Below, piece after piece: positions 35,401 through 46,700 of a DNA stretch of 64,000 nucleotides. The first letter of the stretch is position 1, and each line of letters starts with the position of its first letter. The stretch lies in contig CM074187.1 in assembly GCA_037179385.1 (NCBI GenBank), positions 1,922,001-1,986,000 on the forward strand, in the 5' to 3' direction. The notes under the pieces are model-generated. The model worked only from the letters and a program-made list of their open reading frames with translations. It was not told where the DNA came from and did no database searches. The position numbers and the translations under genes are program-made. Origin of the DNA: Holothuria scabra (Eukaryota > Echinodermata > Holothuroidea > Aspidochirotida > Holothuriidae).

Positions 35401-37088
35401 GATACTTCATAATTGATTTGCTTATAAATATTTATCATTGATAGAAATCTGTCATTCACAATCTTTATTTTTTATGTAGCTGTTTGTGCCAGCATTGCTT
35501 GTTTGTCATAAATTTGCAAATTTAAAAACATTGCCATAATCCTACTTCCTCCAAGTCTTTTAAATTGCCATCACTGGGAGAAAGAAAAAAACAAATAAAA
35601 TTTTGGCACCTTTTTTTTTTTTTTACATATGAACTATTTTAAAAGTCTTACAGTTCATATTTAGTCATCTTATATTCATTGTTTTGGGGACATCTCCCTA
35701 AAGCCAAGAGTCATTTTCGTCTTCCTGCTTTTCACTTGCAAAATCCTTCCTTGGTTCTACAGTATATTTTACAGAGAAGTTCATTCTTCTTAAATCCTTA
35801 CTTTTTATCTCAGCTTTCTTGGCACTTGCAGCTAAGAGTAGCCAAGCTAAGAGCTGAATTTTGAGGAGTGTGAATGTGATCACATGCCATCACCACGAGG
35901 AGGGGGATTTTTGCACACCCAAATGAAGATGGGAAGTAAAAAAAAAAAAAACCTTTAGTAATTTAGTAAAACAGCTCACTTACCATGCTCCTTAATTTTC
36001 TGAGGAGTGTGATTCGTAGCACACCTGGTAAATCTGAAACTTAAAGCCTTCACTTGCATTCCACATATAAGTGTAATTGTAAGGCCATTTTCAGTGCCAC
36101 TATTTTAATTTACAGTGTGGTGGTACAATTATTGTTCTTCCACTGCCAACATCATCATTTGTCTCATTCCTCAGGCCACCATTTGTTTGTCAATTCCACC
36201 ATGTCAGACCGTGCCATTGGAGGCATCCTGTTACTTGTAGCGCTTTTCATGCTCTGTGTCTGCCTCATTGCTCTCGTTAAAATTCTCCATTCTCTGATGA
36301 AAGGAAGGATAGCCTACATCATCCGCAAGACTCTCAATGCTGATTTTCCAGGACGTTTGGGATGTCTGACGGGATATGTGGCCATTTTGGTTGGTGCTGG
36401 AATTACATTTTTGGTTCAGAGTAGTTCCGTCTTCACTTCAGCGATGACACCATTGGTTGGAGTAGGCGTCATTACCTTAGAAAGAATGTATCCCCTCACT
36501 CTAGGTTCTAACATTGGTACAACAGCTACGGGACTTTTAGCTGCCCTGGCAAGTTCAGAAGGCAATTTAATGAATGCTTTACAAATTGCATTGTGCCATT
36601 TAATCTTTAACATCTCAGGGATACTGATATGGTACCCTTTGCCATTTATGCGCAAAGTTCCAATCTACTTGGCAAAGACATTGGGTAATACAACTTCTAA
36701 ATACAGGTGGTTTGCGGGCATGTATTTAATATGCATGTTCTTTTTGCTTCCACTGATAGTCTTTTCACTCTCAGTAGTTGGTATATGGCTTCTTGCATTG
36801 GTAGGTATACCATTCATAGGCCTCCTTACTTTTGTAATTGTTGTGAATATTTTACAAAGAAAGAAGTCAAATTTATTACCTAAAAAGCTTCAGACTTGGA
36901 GTTTTTTGCCATTGTTTTTGAGATCTTTAGAGCCCATGGATATGCTTATTACCAAAACATTTTCTCATATACACTGTTGGAGAAAGGTCCCTGCATTTAA
37001 AAAGAAGAAATTAAGTTCAGTGAAAACAAAATCACCGGATGCAGTTTCTTCTGTTGATCAAAGTGTGAAAGTAATCAGTGAGCTTTGA
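23319..37088 (+). CDS. SLC34A: SLC34 (type II) sodium-dependent phosphate cotransporter, complete, 690 aa
   Basis: Coding exons 23319-23474, 27376-27583, 30554-30829, 33421-33731, 34870-35077 and 36175-37088 join with phases 0, 1, 1, 0, 1 into 2,073 nt. The protein imports phosphate with Na+ at the plasma membrane, in vertebrates the apical membrane. Seen: an acidic cytoplasmic N terminus with DPWALL near residues 114-119, two inverted repeat units each with a QSSS motif (Q197 in QSSSTSTS, Q468 in QSSSVFTS) and GxNIGT (225-231, 497-502), and a large extracellular loop with N-glycosylation sites at N354, N365 and N393 and Cys 344 and 387. The length equals the usual size of NaPi-IIb. Ala227 and Asp260 (ATVHD) match, from memory, residues of electrogenic NaPi-IIa/b rather than electroneutral IIc. 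The C terminus lacks the Cys-rich cluster of vertebrate IIb and ends SEL, a class I PDZ-ligand pattern. Confidence 0.95.
23905..24025 (+). repeat. Dispersed SINE-like repeat, copy 1
   Basis: Carries the family core cccaaacagt(a/t)ccaattct, cctcc(a/c)aca, and tcatcctcatccag followed by a ttattgct(g/t)caggg(t)gag segment. Related copies are at 24560-24770, 42548-42815 and, inverted, at 56210-56372. Confidence 0.7.
24042..24554 (+). mobile_element. hAT-type MITE copy 1 (513 bp)
   Basis: Begins tagggctgtgaacgtgtagc and ends with its near reverse complement (gctaaacgttcacagcccta). Internal sequence, read in reverse complement, matches copy 2 at 25573-25981. It sits between two repeat-family copies. 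The flanking 8-mers do not clearly match. Confidence 0.8.
24560..24770 (+). repeat. Dispersed SINE-like repeat, copy 2
   Basis: Shares cacaattgtctgaaa(a)tcatcctcatccaga, cttcagggtgagtatagaaaagctc and, further on, caattaaagagctg.(g/a)ccaat(g/t)gagagttttgg with the other copies, notably 42548-42815. Confidence 0.7.
25573..25981 (-). mobile_element. hAT-type MITE copy 2 (409 bp, inverted relative to copy 1)
   Basis: Termini taaggctgtgcacgtttagc and, in reverse complement, taggactgtgaacgtgtagt. Flanking gtacactg (25565-25572) and gtatactg (25982-25989) agree at 7 of 8 bases, a hAT-type target-site duplication. The interior aligns with the reverse complement of 24042-24554, with a deletion. Confidence 0.85.
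26994..27061. repeat. Perfect 34-bp tandem duplication
   Basis: Two adjacent copies of a unit starting gattaccacttgaccactct, in SLC34 intron 1. Confidence 0.95.
27376..27583 (+). CDS. SLC34A: SLC34 coding exon 2
   Basis: Acceptor gcttccgttttag|GTGGAC, donor TCTG|gtgagt, phase 0 to 1. A highly acidic segment ([17 protein letters not shown]) leads into PWALL, the DPWxL motif that precedes the first transmembrane segment in SLC34 proteins. Confidence 0.92.
27584..30553 (+). other. SLC34 intron 2, 3.0 kb
   Basis: No exon seen. Unusually dense in tacagta/gtacagta-type words, which continue into the next intron. Confidence 0.6.
30554..30829 (+). CDS. SLC34A: SLC34 coding exon 3 (first membrane segments, first QSSS)
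   Basis: Acceptor tttttctcaaacag|ATATG completes an Asp codon. Encodes [20 protein letters not shown] (first membrane helix and start of the first repeat) and [20 protein letters not shown]. The donor after SAG (GGAT|gtaagt) leaves phase 1. QSSS is the Na+/phosphate-binding signature of the family. Confidence 0.96.
30830..33420 (+). other. SLC34 intron 3, 2.6 kb
   Basis: Contains a tRNA-like SINE at about 31880-32010 and a GT-rich stretch near 31790-31835. No exon is recognised. Confidence 0.6.
31880..32010 (+). mobile_element. tRNA-derived SINE, copy 1
   Basis: Pol III-type A box (tggtctaaagg) and B box-like ggttctgttccc with tRNA-like spacing, then a tail shared with the copy at 38.65 kb (catacaaaagac...gaacctactgcc). 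It does not fold into a convincing functional tRNA by eye. Confidence 0.75.
33421..33731 (+). CDS. SLC34A: SLC34 coding exon 4
   Basis: Acceptor tactctcccaccag|TGCTATC completes Leu with the T of exon 3. Encodes [36 protein letters not shown] and ITGYLYRV...[17 protein letters not shown], all highly conserved family blocks. Donor GTCCAG|gtaagt, phase 0. Confidence 0.97.
33732..34869 (+). other. SLC34 intron 4, 1.1 kb
   Basis: Nothing recognised. Confidence 0.6.
34870..35077 (+). CDS. SLC34A: SLC34 coding exon 5 (extracellular loop)
   Basis: Acceptor attttgtttaaag|ATTGAC, donor GAAAT|gtaagt, phase 0 to 1. [12 protein letters not shown] and LLKVWCKKK match the family at the start of the large extracellular loop. 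Two N-glycosylation sequons (NFT, NGT) follow in a poorly conserved stretch. Confidence 0.95.
35078..36174 (+). other. SLC34 intron 5, 1.1 kb
   Basis: Poly-T and poly-A tracts only; no exon seen. Confidence 0.6.
36175..37088 (+). CDS. SLC34A: SLC34 coding exon 6 (second repeat unit, C terminus, stop)
   Basis: Acceptor tgtctcattcctcag|GCCACC completes the Cys codon of a C-x(n)-FVN motif. It encodes the whole second half: [58 protein letters not shown] and [17 protein letters not shown]. The cytoplasmic tail is Lys/Ser-rich and ends ISEL, followed by TGA. Vertebrate genes also have a large last exon. Confidence 0.97.
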
Positions 37089-37539
37089 TGTTCCACTTTT
37101 TAATGATGAAGTTCCTGTAAAAAATAATATTTATAGAAGTTATGCTAACACTCAAAGTAATGTTTCCTAAAAGTGATTCAGGTTTGGGGACCAGTGGCGT
37201 GCGTGGGGGTGGGGGGATGGAGGGGGAGGGTCCCACTCCCTTGTGCACACTATTGATGCAAATGATTTTTGAAGTATTCAAATGTTCAAGTTCCCTTCTC
37301 AAATTTATGGGACCTTTTGCTTTGGTATTCATAGCAACTTAAGTGGAAAAATTTGAACACTTGGAAACAGGGTGATACAACAGGTGAAAATCATTGTCTT
37401 CAATATCATTGTCTAATCCGAACCAAATCATATTGAGAAATGCAAACTTTTTCTGTGTGTTATGCAGTTATATATAAAAAAGAGAAAAGAAGGATATTAG
37501 GCAACATGTTTATTTTTCTATTCTATTGCTCTTGTATCA

Positions 37540-38542
37540 ATTAAAAACCTGAAATCTCCATTATCCATATATTTAATATTGTGTTTGGAGTAAAACAGTT
37601 TTATATGTAATATTTATGTGTATGTCAGGCTTCCTTCCTTAGCAGAAGAACCACCTGCTCTGTACCATCAGTTGTTACATTGGTGGGGAGGGGTGTTGGT
37701 GTAATATCAGGGTAACAACAGCTACCTGAATAATGTCATATTGCTGTGGTTGCAATACTTTTTTTTTGTCAATATTCTCATGAGACTGTGTTCAGGGCAT
37801 GTAAAAGCTAAAAATTTTATGAAAATGAAGATTTTATTTCATACCATTTCTTTCTCAAAGGACAAATTGTATAGGTAAAAAAGCCTTTAAAAGGCATATT
37901 ATTCAATATTCCTATATTAGGGATCTTGAGTAGTTCAGGGTGATATATGTTTGTTAAAATTGTTATTCTGCTGTGCACATGTTACTTCAATTAGCGCATG
38001 TGTTACATGTAAACAGGTTTTTTTTTTATATTGAACCATTTAGAATCTTGTGCTGGGTGCTTTTCATTCAGTTCAGGAGGAATTCGTAATTTTTTAGCTT
38101 TTTTTTTTTTTTTTTTTATTTGGCTGGGTTGGATAATTTATTCAGCTTGAAGAAATGTTGTCTTCTTTTTTTTTTAAGGATAGGGTTTGGTTGCACTAGT
38201 TGCAATGGCAACATGCTATGGAACCTGACAGTAATGTATCAGAGGGAACTTAACAGAATATGGTTTTCATTTGAAGGGACAGCTTTTCTTTTTGTCTGTC
38301 CTTGATATTTATGACCTTGATATTTATTGGTATTGAATAAGAGGCTTTCTTAACAGAAAAGACTATATGCTCTGTATTATCACAGGGAGGGGGGAGGTGG
38401 GGAGAGGGTGTGTTGGGGATTATATCAGGATAAAATCACATACTTGTTGTCAATACCCTGTTATTGCAATAATTTTTTTGTCAATATTCATCATGAGACT
38501 GTTTTCAGGGCATGTTAAAGTTCTATGTTTTATGAAAATAAA
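37540..38542 (+). terminator. Candidate poly(A) signals for SLC34
   Basis: ATTAAA at about 37540 and AATAAA at 38537 are candidate signals. The second lies in a duplicated unit, so the true 3' end is uncertain. Confidence 0.35.
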
Positions 38543-39010
38543 GCTTTTATTTCTTGTCATTCTTTCCTAAAGGGGATATTGTACAGATATGTGAGTCTTA
38601 TAAAGGCACATTATGTAATATTTTCATATGAGGAATAATTTTTACTTGAGGAATTTAGACCAAGTGCAAGGTCAAGTGGTTAGAGCATCTCACATTCGGC
38701 TGGTAGGTATGAAGTTTGACTCTGGGTTGGTCATACAAAAGAAATAAAAATTGGAACCTACTGCCCCTTGTGCGTGATGCTCAGCATAAGCAATGGAGTA
38801 GGGAAAACAAGCCAGTGAGCCACAACTCAAAAAGGCCATGCCCAACCAGATGTAAACCAAATTTTTGACAATAGCTGGAAGTATTGTGGTCTTCTTTTAT
38901 AGGGATTGCTTTTTTTGTTAGCCTGAATAAGTTGCTATGGCAACATGGAAACCTTGTAGTAATGTAACAAAGGAATCTGAAGGAAATAGATGGCTTTCAG
39001 TTAAAGGGAG
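37630..39010 (+). repeat. Diverged tandem duplication of a ~700-bp unit
   Basis: About 37630-38340 and 38355-39010 share a series of blocks in the same order: gctctgta(c/t), aat(a)atttttttgtcaatattc, catgagactgt.ttcagggcatg, tgaaaat(g/a)aagattttattt, then tatggcaacatg..ggaacct and agtaatgta. The second copy carries a SINE near 38650-38830. Confidence 0.75.
38650..38830 (+). mobile_element. tRNA-derived SINE, copy 2
   Basis: A box-like agtggttagagca, B box-like aagtttgactctggg, then the shared tail catacaaaaga...ggaacctactgccccttgtg. It is inserted in the second copy of the duplicated unit. Confidence 0.75.
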
Positions 39011-41145
39011 AGCAGAGACTAAGGGATATTGAAGTATGTAACTGAGGTACTAAATCCAAGCATTGTGGTGAAAATTTTACTAAAACATGTTTCTCATGGC
39101 ATTCTTTAGAGAGTAGTAGGTGAAGTTAATCATTTATTAAATGAAAGCAACCAGTCAAGATGTGATCATCTCACATCGGGGCATGGCTGTACGAGATGGG
39201 GGAGGCTGCAGCCCCCAACCCCCAATTGGGCAAAACGTTGCTGAATTAAGTAGACAAATGTTTCAGTCGGGCAGAGCTTATGCTCTGGCTAGGGACCTGG
39301 AGTAAGGCACAAAAAATTACCCCAGGCATGAATCAGGCAGACTTAGGTCTCTCATTAGGGCAGAGGTTATGCCCTGGTGGGGATATGGAGTCGGGCAAAA
39401 AGTCACTGCCCCCCTCTCCCCCAAGAAAAAGTCCCGTACGACCATACTTCGGGAGCAGATCACTTCTTTTTTGTCAATCTTCAATTTATTTGACAAAAAT
39501 ATTGACCCATGGTTCTCGAGAGCCATTCATTAATTAGGATAGCCTGCTATACTGTTTAAATTCGAATTGGGGTGACTGCATTTTCTCTTTAAATACCCTT
39601 CTTAACATCTTACTAATTTATGAAGGAGCTAGCCATTTGAACATAATCTGCTACCTGTTCCTTTAATATTTCTAATGCTAATTTGCATTTTGTTACTGAA
39701 ATATATGCAGTTTTGATATGGTTTTGTTCAACCTGCCAGTCAGTCCTCATTTGTGTCTTGAATATATCACGCAAGATGCAACATCAAGCCACAGAAATCA
39801 TAAAGTAATATTGTGTTCAGTGGTATTCGGTATCTGTTCAGCTATTTACCGTAATGTGTTTTTACATTCCAGAAAACGTCCGAAGTTAAAATCTGTTGAA
39901 TAATATTTAAAAAGTTATGTAAGTGCAATATTGTGATGAAATGGAAGCTCAAAAGGAAATTCGCTGTACAATGATAATATCATGCATGCATTTGTCTATG
40001 TTACAGTGTGTTCCTGTGTGTGATTGTTTGTTTTTATCATTAATATGTTGCCATTCGATAGTTCTTCAGGCTGAAAGTCAAATACAGAGCAGATTAAGTG
40101 AATATACCGGTAGTCATTTCATTTTTGAGATTTTCCCCTTTCACAAGAATTTGATTATCCCAGATTTACGGGGCAACTTCATTGTTCAGTCGAGGAGAGG
40201 TTGTGTTCTTAAAACAACCTTGGAATGTTATTAATAAGAACTCGATGCCATCATTGAGAGATTCTCCAGATTCTCCACCTGGGCAGTGGCGGCACCAGAA
40301 TCTCAAAGGAGGGGGGAGGGGAAACCATGGGGAAAGTCTCCTGAGAGGTATATTATATATATTTTTTTTTTGGGGGGGGGGGTTAATCCATCTCCTAATT
40401 GAAAATACCTGAGGTGAGGGGCAAGTGGGACAAAGGACAATCTGAGGGGCAAATGCCCCTCTTGCCCCCCGTAGTGCCACTTCTGCACCTGGGTGTTGTA
40501 GAAGGCATATTTCTTGTGTGCCTTCTCCCTTCCCATAAGTCCATGTACAGTATGGGGCATTTTGTCCAATGGGAGGCAACTGGTATAATGCCTTGAATAT
40601 TGACCACTGGAAAGGGGATTAAGTAAGACGAACTAGGTTGCGACCCTTTTCAGTCCCCTCCAACTGATGTCCAAGTCCATGGTCAGACAGAGATTCAAGT
40701 CCAACATTACCTTGTATAATGAGGGAGACATATTAGGTCTGCGGTAATTGTAGTTTACCCAAAATTCAGAGTGAGACGATCAACGTGCAAATTTATATTA
40801 TAACATTTACCGCCTGCCAATATAGACTAAGTGTCGGCACGAAGTACGCCGAAAAATGTTTCGCAAAATGTTGAACGACAAATGCTCTTCTAGTCATTCA
40901 CACAGGCGCGGATCCAGGGAACCCCAGCTGTTGGACACAACAAATTTTGAAAAACGACTTGAAAAATTTAAAACATGTGTCGTCACTTGAGTCTTCCAAC
41001 CAAATGCAAGCAATCTCAATACTGTTTAAACTGTTAAATGTCCAATTTTCCGCGCACCTGCTTGGTTCTCGGATGCCTTTATTAAGACAAGCGTATCAAA
41101 CATATCCACATTGGTCATTGACCTGATTAGGTTGGTTGCTTGAAT
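39011..41145. other. Intergenic with repeat fragments
   Basis: Transposon-like termini (gggcagtggcggcaccag near 40285; caggcgcggatccaggg near 40903) with G-runs. The open frames on both strands at 40.1-40.6 kb overlap these low-complexity parts and are not convincing genes. Confidence 0.5.
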
Positions 41146-42143
41146 CATGGGCGTCCGCAGAAATTTTTACAAAGGGGGGGGGGGGGGAGAATGTCATTCA
41201 TGGATGATTGAATTGTGTACACTATCTACGCGGAGCGTACAAGAAAATTTTGGACCTTACAAACCCTCCAGATGGCCGGAAACGACACTTGGCGAGTGTT
41301 CTTAGCTGCATGTACCCAACCGTGAAACAGGAATTTCATGTCTGTAATTTTCAGATTTTTAGAATTTTCAATGTAAAAAATTGTTGAAGGGAAAATCATG
41401 GATGATTGAATTGTGTACACTATCTAAGCGGAGCGCCACCATTAGTTGGCGCGGAGCGTACAAGAAAATTTTGGGCCTTGCAAACCCTCCAGATGGCCGG
41501 AAACGACACTTGGCGAGTGTTCTAAGCTGCATGCACCCAGCCCTGAAACAGGAATTTTGTCTGTAATTTTTAGAATTTTCAATGTAAAAAATTGTTGCAG
41601 GGAATCTGCCCTTCGGTCACGGCCTCGCACGCCTACGCACGATAAAACTTACAACTGTCAAACAGCCTATATAGGCCTATGTCCGTTACCTAATTATGAA
41701 CCATGCATACAACCCCCCCCCCCATATTCACCTTGTATATCCCAGTTACACCCGCGCGTTGCCACTTGAAATCAGCACGGGACCAAACCAAGACCAACGC
41801 ATTCATCAATGGTCGGATGCCATATGCACACTACGTACCTGACAACTAGGCTAGTACAATTTTGGCATAGTTTTTACAATTACAATTTGCCAATAGATAT
41901 CACGAATGATGGTCCCCAAATTACGATTTCACTATTCAGCATATACCATCTTCTCTTTTGCTATTCCTGGTCAAATGTCCGCATATTTCACGAGTAAAAA
42001 CTGACGCTGTGAGTGAAGGTATTTTGATGATTTATTTTTAATTTTTTTTATTTCAATTTTTAATTTTTTTCACAAGTTTGATTTTCCAGTGGGGGGGGGG
42101 GGAGTTCCCCCTTGCCCCCCCCCCCCCGTTGCGGACGCCCATG
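41146..42143. mobile_element. ~1.0-kb hAT-type element with perfect 8-bp duplication
   Basis: Starts catgggcgtccgcag and ends tgcggacgcccatg. Flanked by identical gcttgaat on both sides (41138-41145 and 42144-42151). G- and C-runs lie inside both ends. The interior holds a ~200-bp tandem duplication (about 41199-41397 and 41398-41605). No transposase ORF is visible. Confidence 0.92.
41199..41605 (+). repeat. ~200-bp tandem duplication inside the element
   Basis: Both units run from atggatgattgaattgtgta through aaaccctccagatggccgga and gacacttggcgagtgtt to caatgtaaaaaattgttg. The second unit has an extra gcgccaccattagttggcgc insertion. Confidence 0.9.
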
Positions 42144-42547
42144 GCTTGAATGCAATACACAGGCCGGTTTTATGGGGAAGCACAGCATTAAACTGTTAAA
42201 GAATGCAACAAAATGGGTAATTTTTACTTTCCTCGTTTTCATAATCATCTCAAATGAAGATTCTCCTTGTAAGATGTCTTGGCGCTTAGTCCATCATGGA
42301 ATAAATGGTTTTAGTACATAATTACGGAACGCATGTGATCGCATTCTTCAATGTGTATCAGATAATTTCTAAAGAAAAAATATTACCATCCTCTGTCTGC
42401 ATGAGTTCTGTGAGGTACATATCGCTGGAACGAATAACGGATGCGGCATTATTTTCTAATATTTTTTTTTTCAATTTGTCTGAGGTCAATTCAATCTTTG
42501 CTTCTATTGTTCATTCATTAAAATCCTTCTTAAAGGCATATTTTCAG

Positions 42548-42815
42548 CATCCCAAACAGTTCCAATTCTCCCAACCTGCTTACTTCTAGCTCCTCCCACA
42601 TTTATCTAAAACTCATCTTTATCCAGACACAATCCTAGTTTATTGCTTCATGGCTTGTCCCAGTGGCCGTACAAGTCCATAATGTGTAATCAAGACACTC
42701 TCAGTGCCCATGCTGTGTAATTTAGCTATGATGCATTGTTTGAATGTGATGCCAATCAAAGAGCTGTACCAATTGAGAGTTTTGATATATGTATACTGAA
42801 ACTGTAGTTTGGGGT
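42548..42815 (+). repeat. Dispersed SINE-like repeat, copy 3
   Basis: Begins cccaaacagttccaattctc, continues ctcctcccacatttatct and ctttatccagacacaatc, and ends near aaagagctgtaccaattgag, matching the copies in SLC34 intron 1. Confidence 0.75.
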
Positions 42816-43090
42816 GACGACTGCCTTTGATGAAAATTTTGGTGTTCAACGGTAGTGGATTTTTTACAAAACTTCGTTGCTCTTAGAGCGCAATTGACTG
42901 TTTACACTCCATGCATGGTCTCAGTAGCGCATGGGTGCACGATGAACAGGTACGGTGCGCATTCCCATCATTATTTCCCTCATTCTCCCAAAGGCCTTTA
43001 AGCTGTATTCCTCTATGGGTAAACTGAAGAATGTCTTATACCAAGTTTATATTAATATCATTATGTTCTATCACAAATGGTTTTCAAGCT

Positions 43091-43790
43091 AATAATAATA
43101 ATAATAATAATACACAGTTCTTATAAAGCGCAAACCACACTGAAGTCCCTTTGCGCTGAGAAAAGAAAAGATGAAAGTCATAGACAGGAGAAAAGGTAAG
43201 ATTTAAGTAAGGTCTTAAAATTTGCGAGTGTTCTTGCTTCTTTAACTGTAACAGGGAGGTTATTCCAGAGACAAGCAGCAGAGTATTGGAAAGAACGGCA
43301 ACCGTAATAATTAGTACAAACTGGAGGAGAGGAGAGTAGCAGTTTAGAACTGGAGCGAAGGCAGCGGGTAGGAGTGTAATTTTGGACAAGATCTTGTAGG
43401 TAAACAGGTGCAGAATTGTGTAAACATTTAAATGTCAGCAAGAGGACTTTGTATTTAATCCGATCAGCAACAGGAAGCCAGTGAAGGCTAAGGAGGACTG
43501 GAGTTATATGATCGTTTGGTTTTGTAAGTGTAACTAATCTAGCAGCTGAGTTCTGTATATGTTGTAATTTCTTGAGACGAGAACTTGAAAGCCCATAGAG
43601 TAAGCTGTTGCAGTTATCGAGTCTTGAAGACACAAAAGCATGAACTAGAGTCTCAGTGGTTCTTTGATCTAGGTGTTTTCTGATTTTTCCAATTTTATGG
43701 AGCGCCAGAGATGCAGCTCTGCAAACATTATTAACATGTAGATCTATTGTGAGGTGACGATCAAAAACTACACCCAAGTTTCTGGCTATA
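43091..43790 (-). mobile_element. CR1-like LINE, 5'-truncated 3' end of reverse transcriptase ORF
   Basis: A 199-codon minus-strand frame (43777-43178) with the LINE C-terminal RT pattern: RRTTETLVHAF-like (RTTETLVHAFVSSRLDNCNS), LYGLSSSRLKKLQHIQNSAAR, and LHWLPVADRIKYKVLLLTFK. It ends SYLFSCL, followed by an (ATT)n tail (43091-43112 on the + strand), as in CR1-type LINEs. The 5' part with the YADD active site is missing, so it is inactive. Confidence 0.9.
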
Positions 43791-43799
43791 AGGCTATAA

Positions 43800-46700
43800 G
43801 GCTTCCAAAGTTTTTTGGCGCTTCATGCACTTCTCCAACATAACCTCTGATATTGACCCCTTAAAACAGTCTTCTAAGATATCAAAACCCAAGGGCTCCC
43901 GGAGGCTTTACCCCATGGACCCCCACCGGGGCTTTGTCCATGGACCCCACCAGTTAAGAGCTTCGCGCTTTGTGTTCGCCGGGCATGCTTCGCGGGAACA
44001 CTTTCGAATTTGACGTTATTCAGCCGGGCATCCCTCCTCCCCCCCCCCCGCCCCTACCCCCCCCCCCCCAAAAAAAAAAAAGTTGAAAAGAAGTCTACGT
44101 CCCGTAAATTATGTCTTCCTCTGAGTTCAACTTCTATACATTCTGTGCATTTATCTGTTATAAATTTTATGCATGCGAACAGTTAGCCCTATCGGACCCT
44201 CATTAGCTTGGACTCGGATTCCTTCATGGGCGTCGATTTGGGGCAGGACGGGGGATATGTCCCCTCCACTTAAAAAGTGGAGGATACATTTTAAAGTGGA
44301 GGATACACTTAAAATACCCCACTTTCTGTGACCCGAAGCTTCAAAACTACAAGGAAAACTATACAAGTAGGCTGAGCTATAAGGTACCGTCTACCGTTTG
44401 AAGTTCTCGATGCAAATAGGATTTAACGAAACATTCGATTCTACTTGTGATAGTCATACCAGAGTGACCAATACAAATGAACCACTCGATCGACAGATCG
44501 AATATACGGGCCTCACTTTTGTCACACCGGAAAATTAAAGGTATAGGGGACTCATTTTTAATTCTTCCAAAATTTAAGGGGAAATTAAGTACTCAGTGGG
44601 CCGTGTAAAGATGTCAACAGGGCCGCTTCCACCCAGGAGATATTTGCCAATGTCCTTCATTATACATGCTGGAAGGGATACGGGAGTCAAATAATAGGAT
44701 CCTTTCACACAATATTGGACAACAATGCGTGTTACGAAGAAAAAGGAAGACGTCTGGAGAAAACGTTTGAAGAGTGTATGGGTGGATTAGCTTTATCACA
44801 AACCAATGACATTTGAGTTTGTAGTTGTGTCATTTGAAAATGCACACCCATTATATCCAATACATGATTTAATACTCATGTACTCCATTGCTACTTGTTA
44901 CCTGTACACATCTATACCTCTTTACAAAATAGAATCGTTTCGGTAACAGCACAATTTTTATTGAACAGTGGCCCACAACGGTTGGAAAATGTCATTTATA
45001 AACAATAATGCGATGAATGTCAACGAAAACACTCACTTTTGTGGAAAACGAACAGAAAAACTTAAGTATTGAAGGAAACTCCACTTATCTCAAGGCGCTG
45101 AACCCGTCAATACATGCAGTGAGTGTCATATAGCTTCATCAGTTTATTGAAAATAGTTTCAACAAATAGGCTTTTATTATCAAATAGACTTTGAAAGCTT
45201 CGATCTGTTATTCCAAAAACTTTGAAAATTTGGAGTTTGTACTTAAGAAAACTGTGAGCTGGTATTAATGAAAGTTGTAAATATAAGGGTTATGTTCAGG
45301 CAGTGAACTTCCGTAAAACCAAAATCAAGTTGGGTAAGCTATTAGCCGCCAGGTAATACTTTATTTTCCCTCCACGAAATTTTCGACGGTGGGGAACTCT
45401 CCTCCCCCATCCGCTTCCACAGCAAGGGAATTACTCTTTCATAGTATAGAAAACAAAGAAAGTCTGAATCCACCAAAACCTTCATCAGGAATTCCGCCTT
45501 ATAAGTCTGTAAGCGAAATCCCTGGTAGCATATACTGTGGGCCGAGGGCCCATAAGAACCATTTCCTGAGAATTCCAAACCTTCAATAAAAACTCGTTTA
45601 TTCATAAATTGTGGAGAAGAATGCTGAAAATTCCGAAAAACTCATGACGAAATTGAAGGCCTAAAATCACATGGAATGGCCCGGCCATTTTTGCCAGAAT
45701 TTTCCTTGGTGAATCCATGAACCCTGCGGCAACACATGCTGTCATCGGATCATGTAGTTTATGAAAGATCCTCTTAAAAATAAATAATGTCCTGTTGGCA
45801 AATAGTTTACCTACGTACATGATATTTATTGTGCACATACGAAACACGAGGGAAAGTAATCTTCTCTTTACGAACATTCCATGGGGCAGTAAAAGCACAA
45901 ATTACCGTTATTTCCTTTGGTCTCCTGCAAAGTGATTTCTTTGAATTACATATTTTTACCGCAGAAAACTGGTTAGGAATCGCAAAAGCAAATAACATGA
46001 GGTGCTTTTCCTTTTTTTTGTTTTTGTTTTAAGTAAATGAATCCAAGGGCAACGGTTCTATGCAGTCATAACTGCAGCAGAATACCACCGACTTAGGAGC
46101 TTTAAAATGTGACGACTGCATTAGCTTTCATACAATCACTAGCTAGATCGAGATGTATCCGTTGTATATCAAACTCAATAAACACATACGCAATTTTAAA
46201 TAATAATCCGAACTTCAGAATTTTACAAAGAGAAGTTGGAAAAAATAAAAACTAGCTGACCCGTGTTACATTTGATAATATGGTGTCACATTGGCCTGAG
46301 GCAAATTTCCCAGGTTTTCATTTTCAGAACCGCCAGCACCCCGACCCCTATTCCCAGGACCCTCGACGACCCTCCACCTTACCCTATCTGTAGCTACGCC
46401 ACATGATTTAAAAATCTACAAGTGAAGAACTTAATTGACAAAGTTATTTTGGTTTTTTGTTGTTTTTTTTTTTTTGTTGTTTGTTTTTTTCAAATCAAAT
46501 CAATTTATTTCCACAAATTTGCCAGGATTTTGAAAATTGCATTTATATAACTGGGAGGACTAGCATGGGTTACACTGTTCTGTGTAAAGCCGCCAGTTAT
46601 TCTGAGCCCCGGATAAAGGCTTTCAAGCTGCACTTAGCCTACCTGAAAAAAATTAAAGTCAAGTGTAAGTGACACATTTAAATAAACAAGAACTTAGTAC

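Noticed and set aside
40166..40607. Overlapping open frames on both strands near 40.2-40.6 kb
   Set aside because: They overlap G-runs and transposon-terminus-like sequence; several frames are open at once, typical of low-complexity DNA.
45342..45605. Minus-strand 87-codon frame with LLWKRMGEESSPPSK
   Set aside because: No recognisable family, no splice support, and it overlaps repeat-like sequence.
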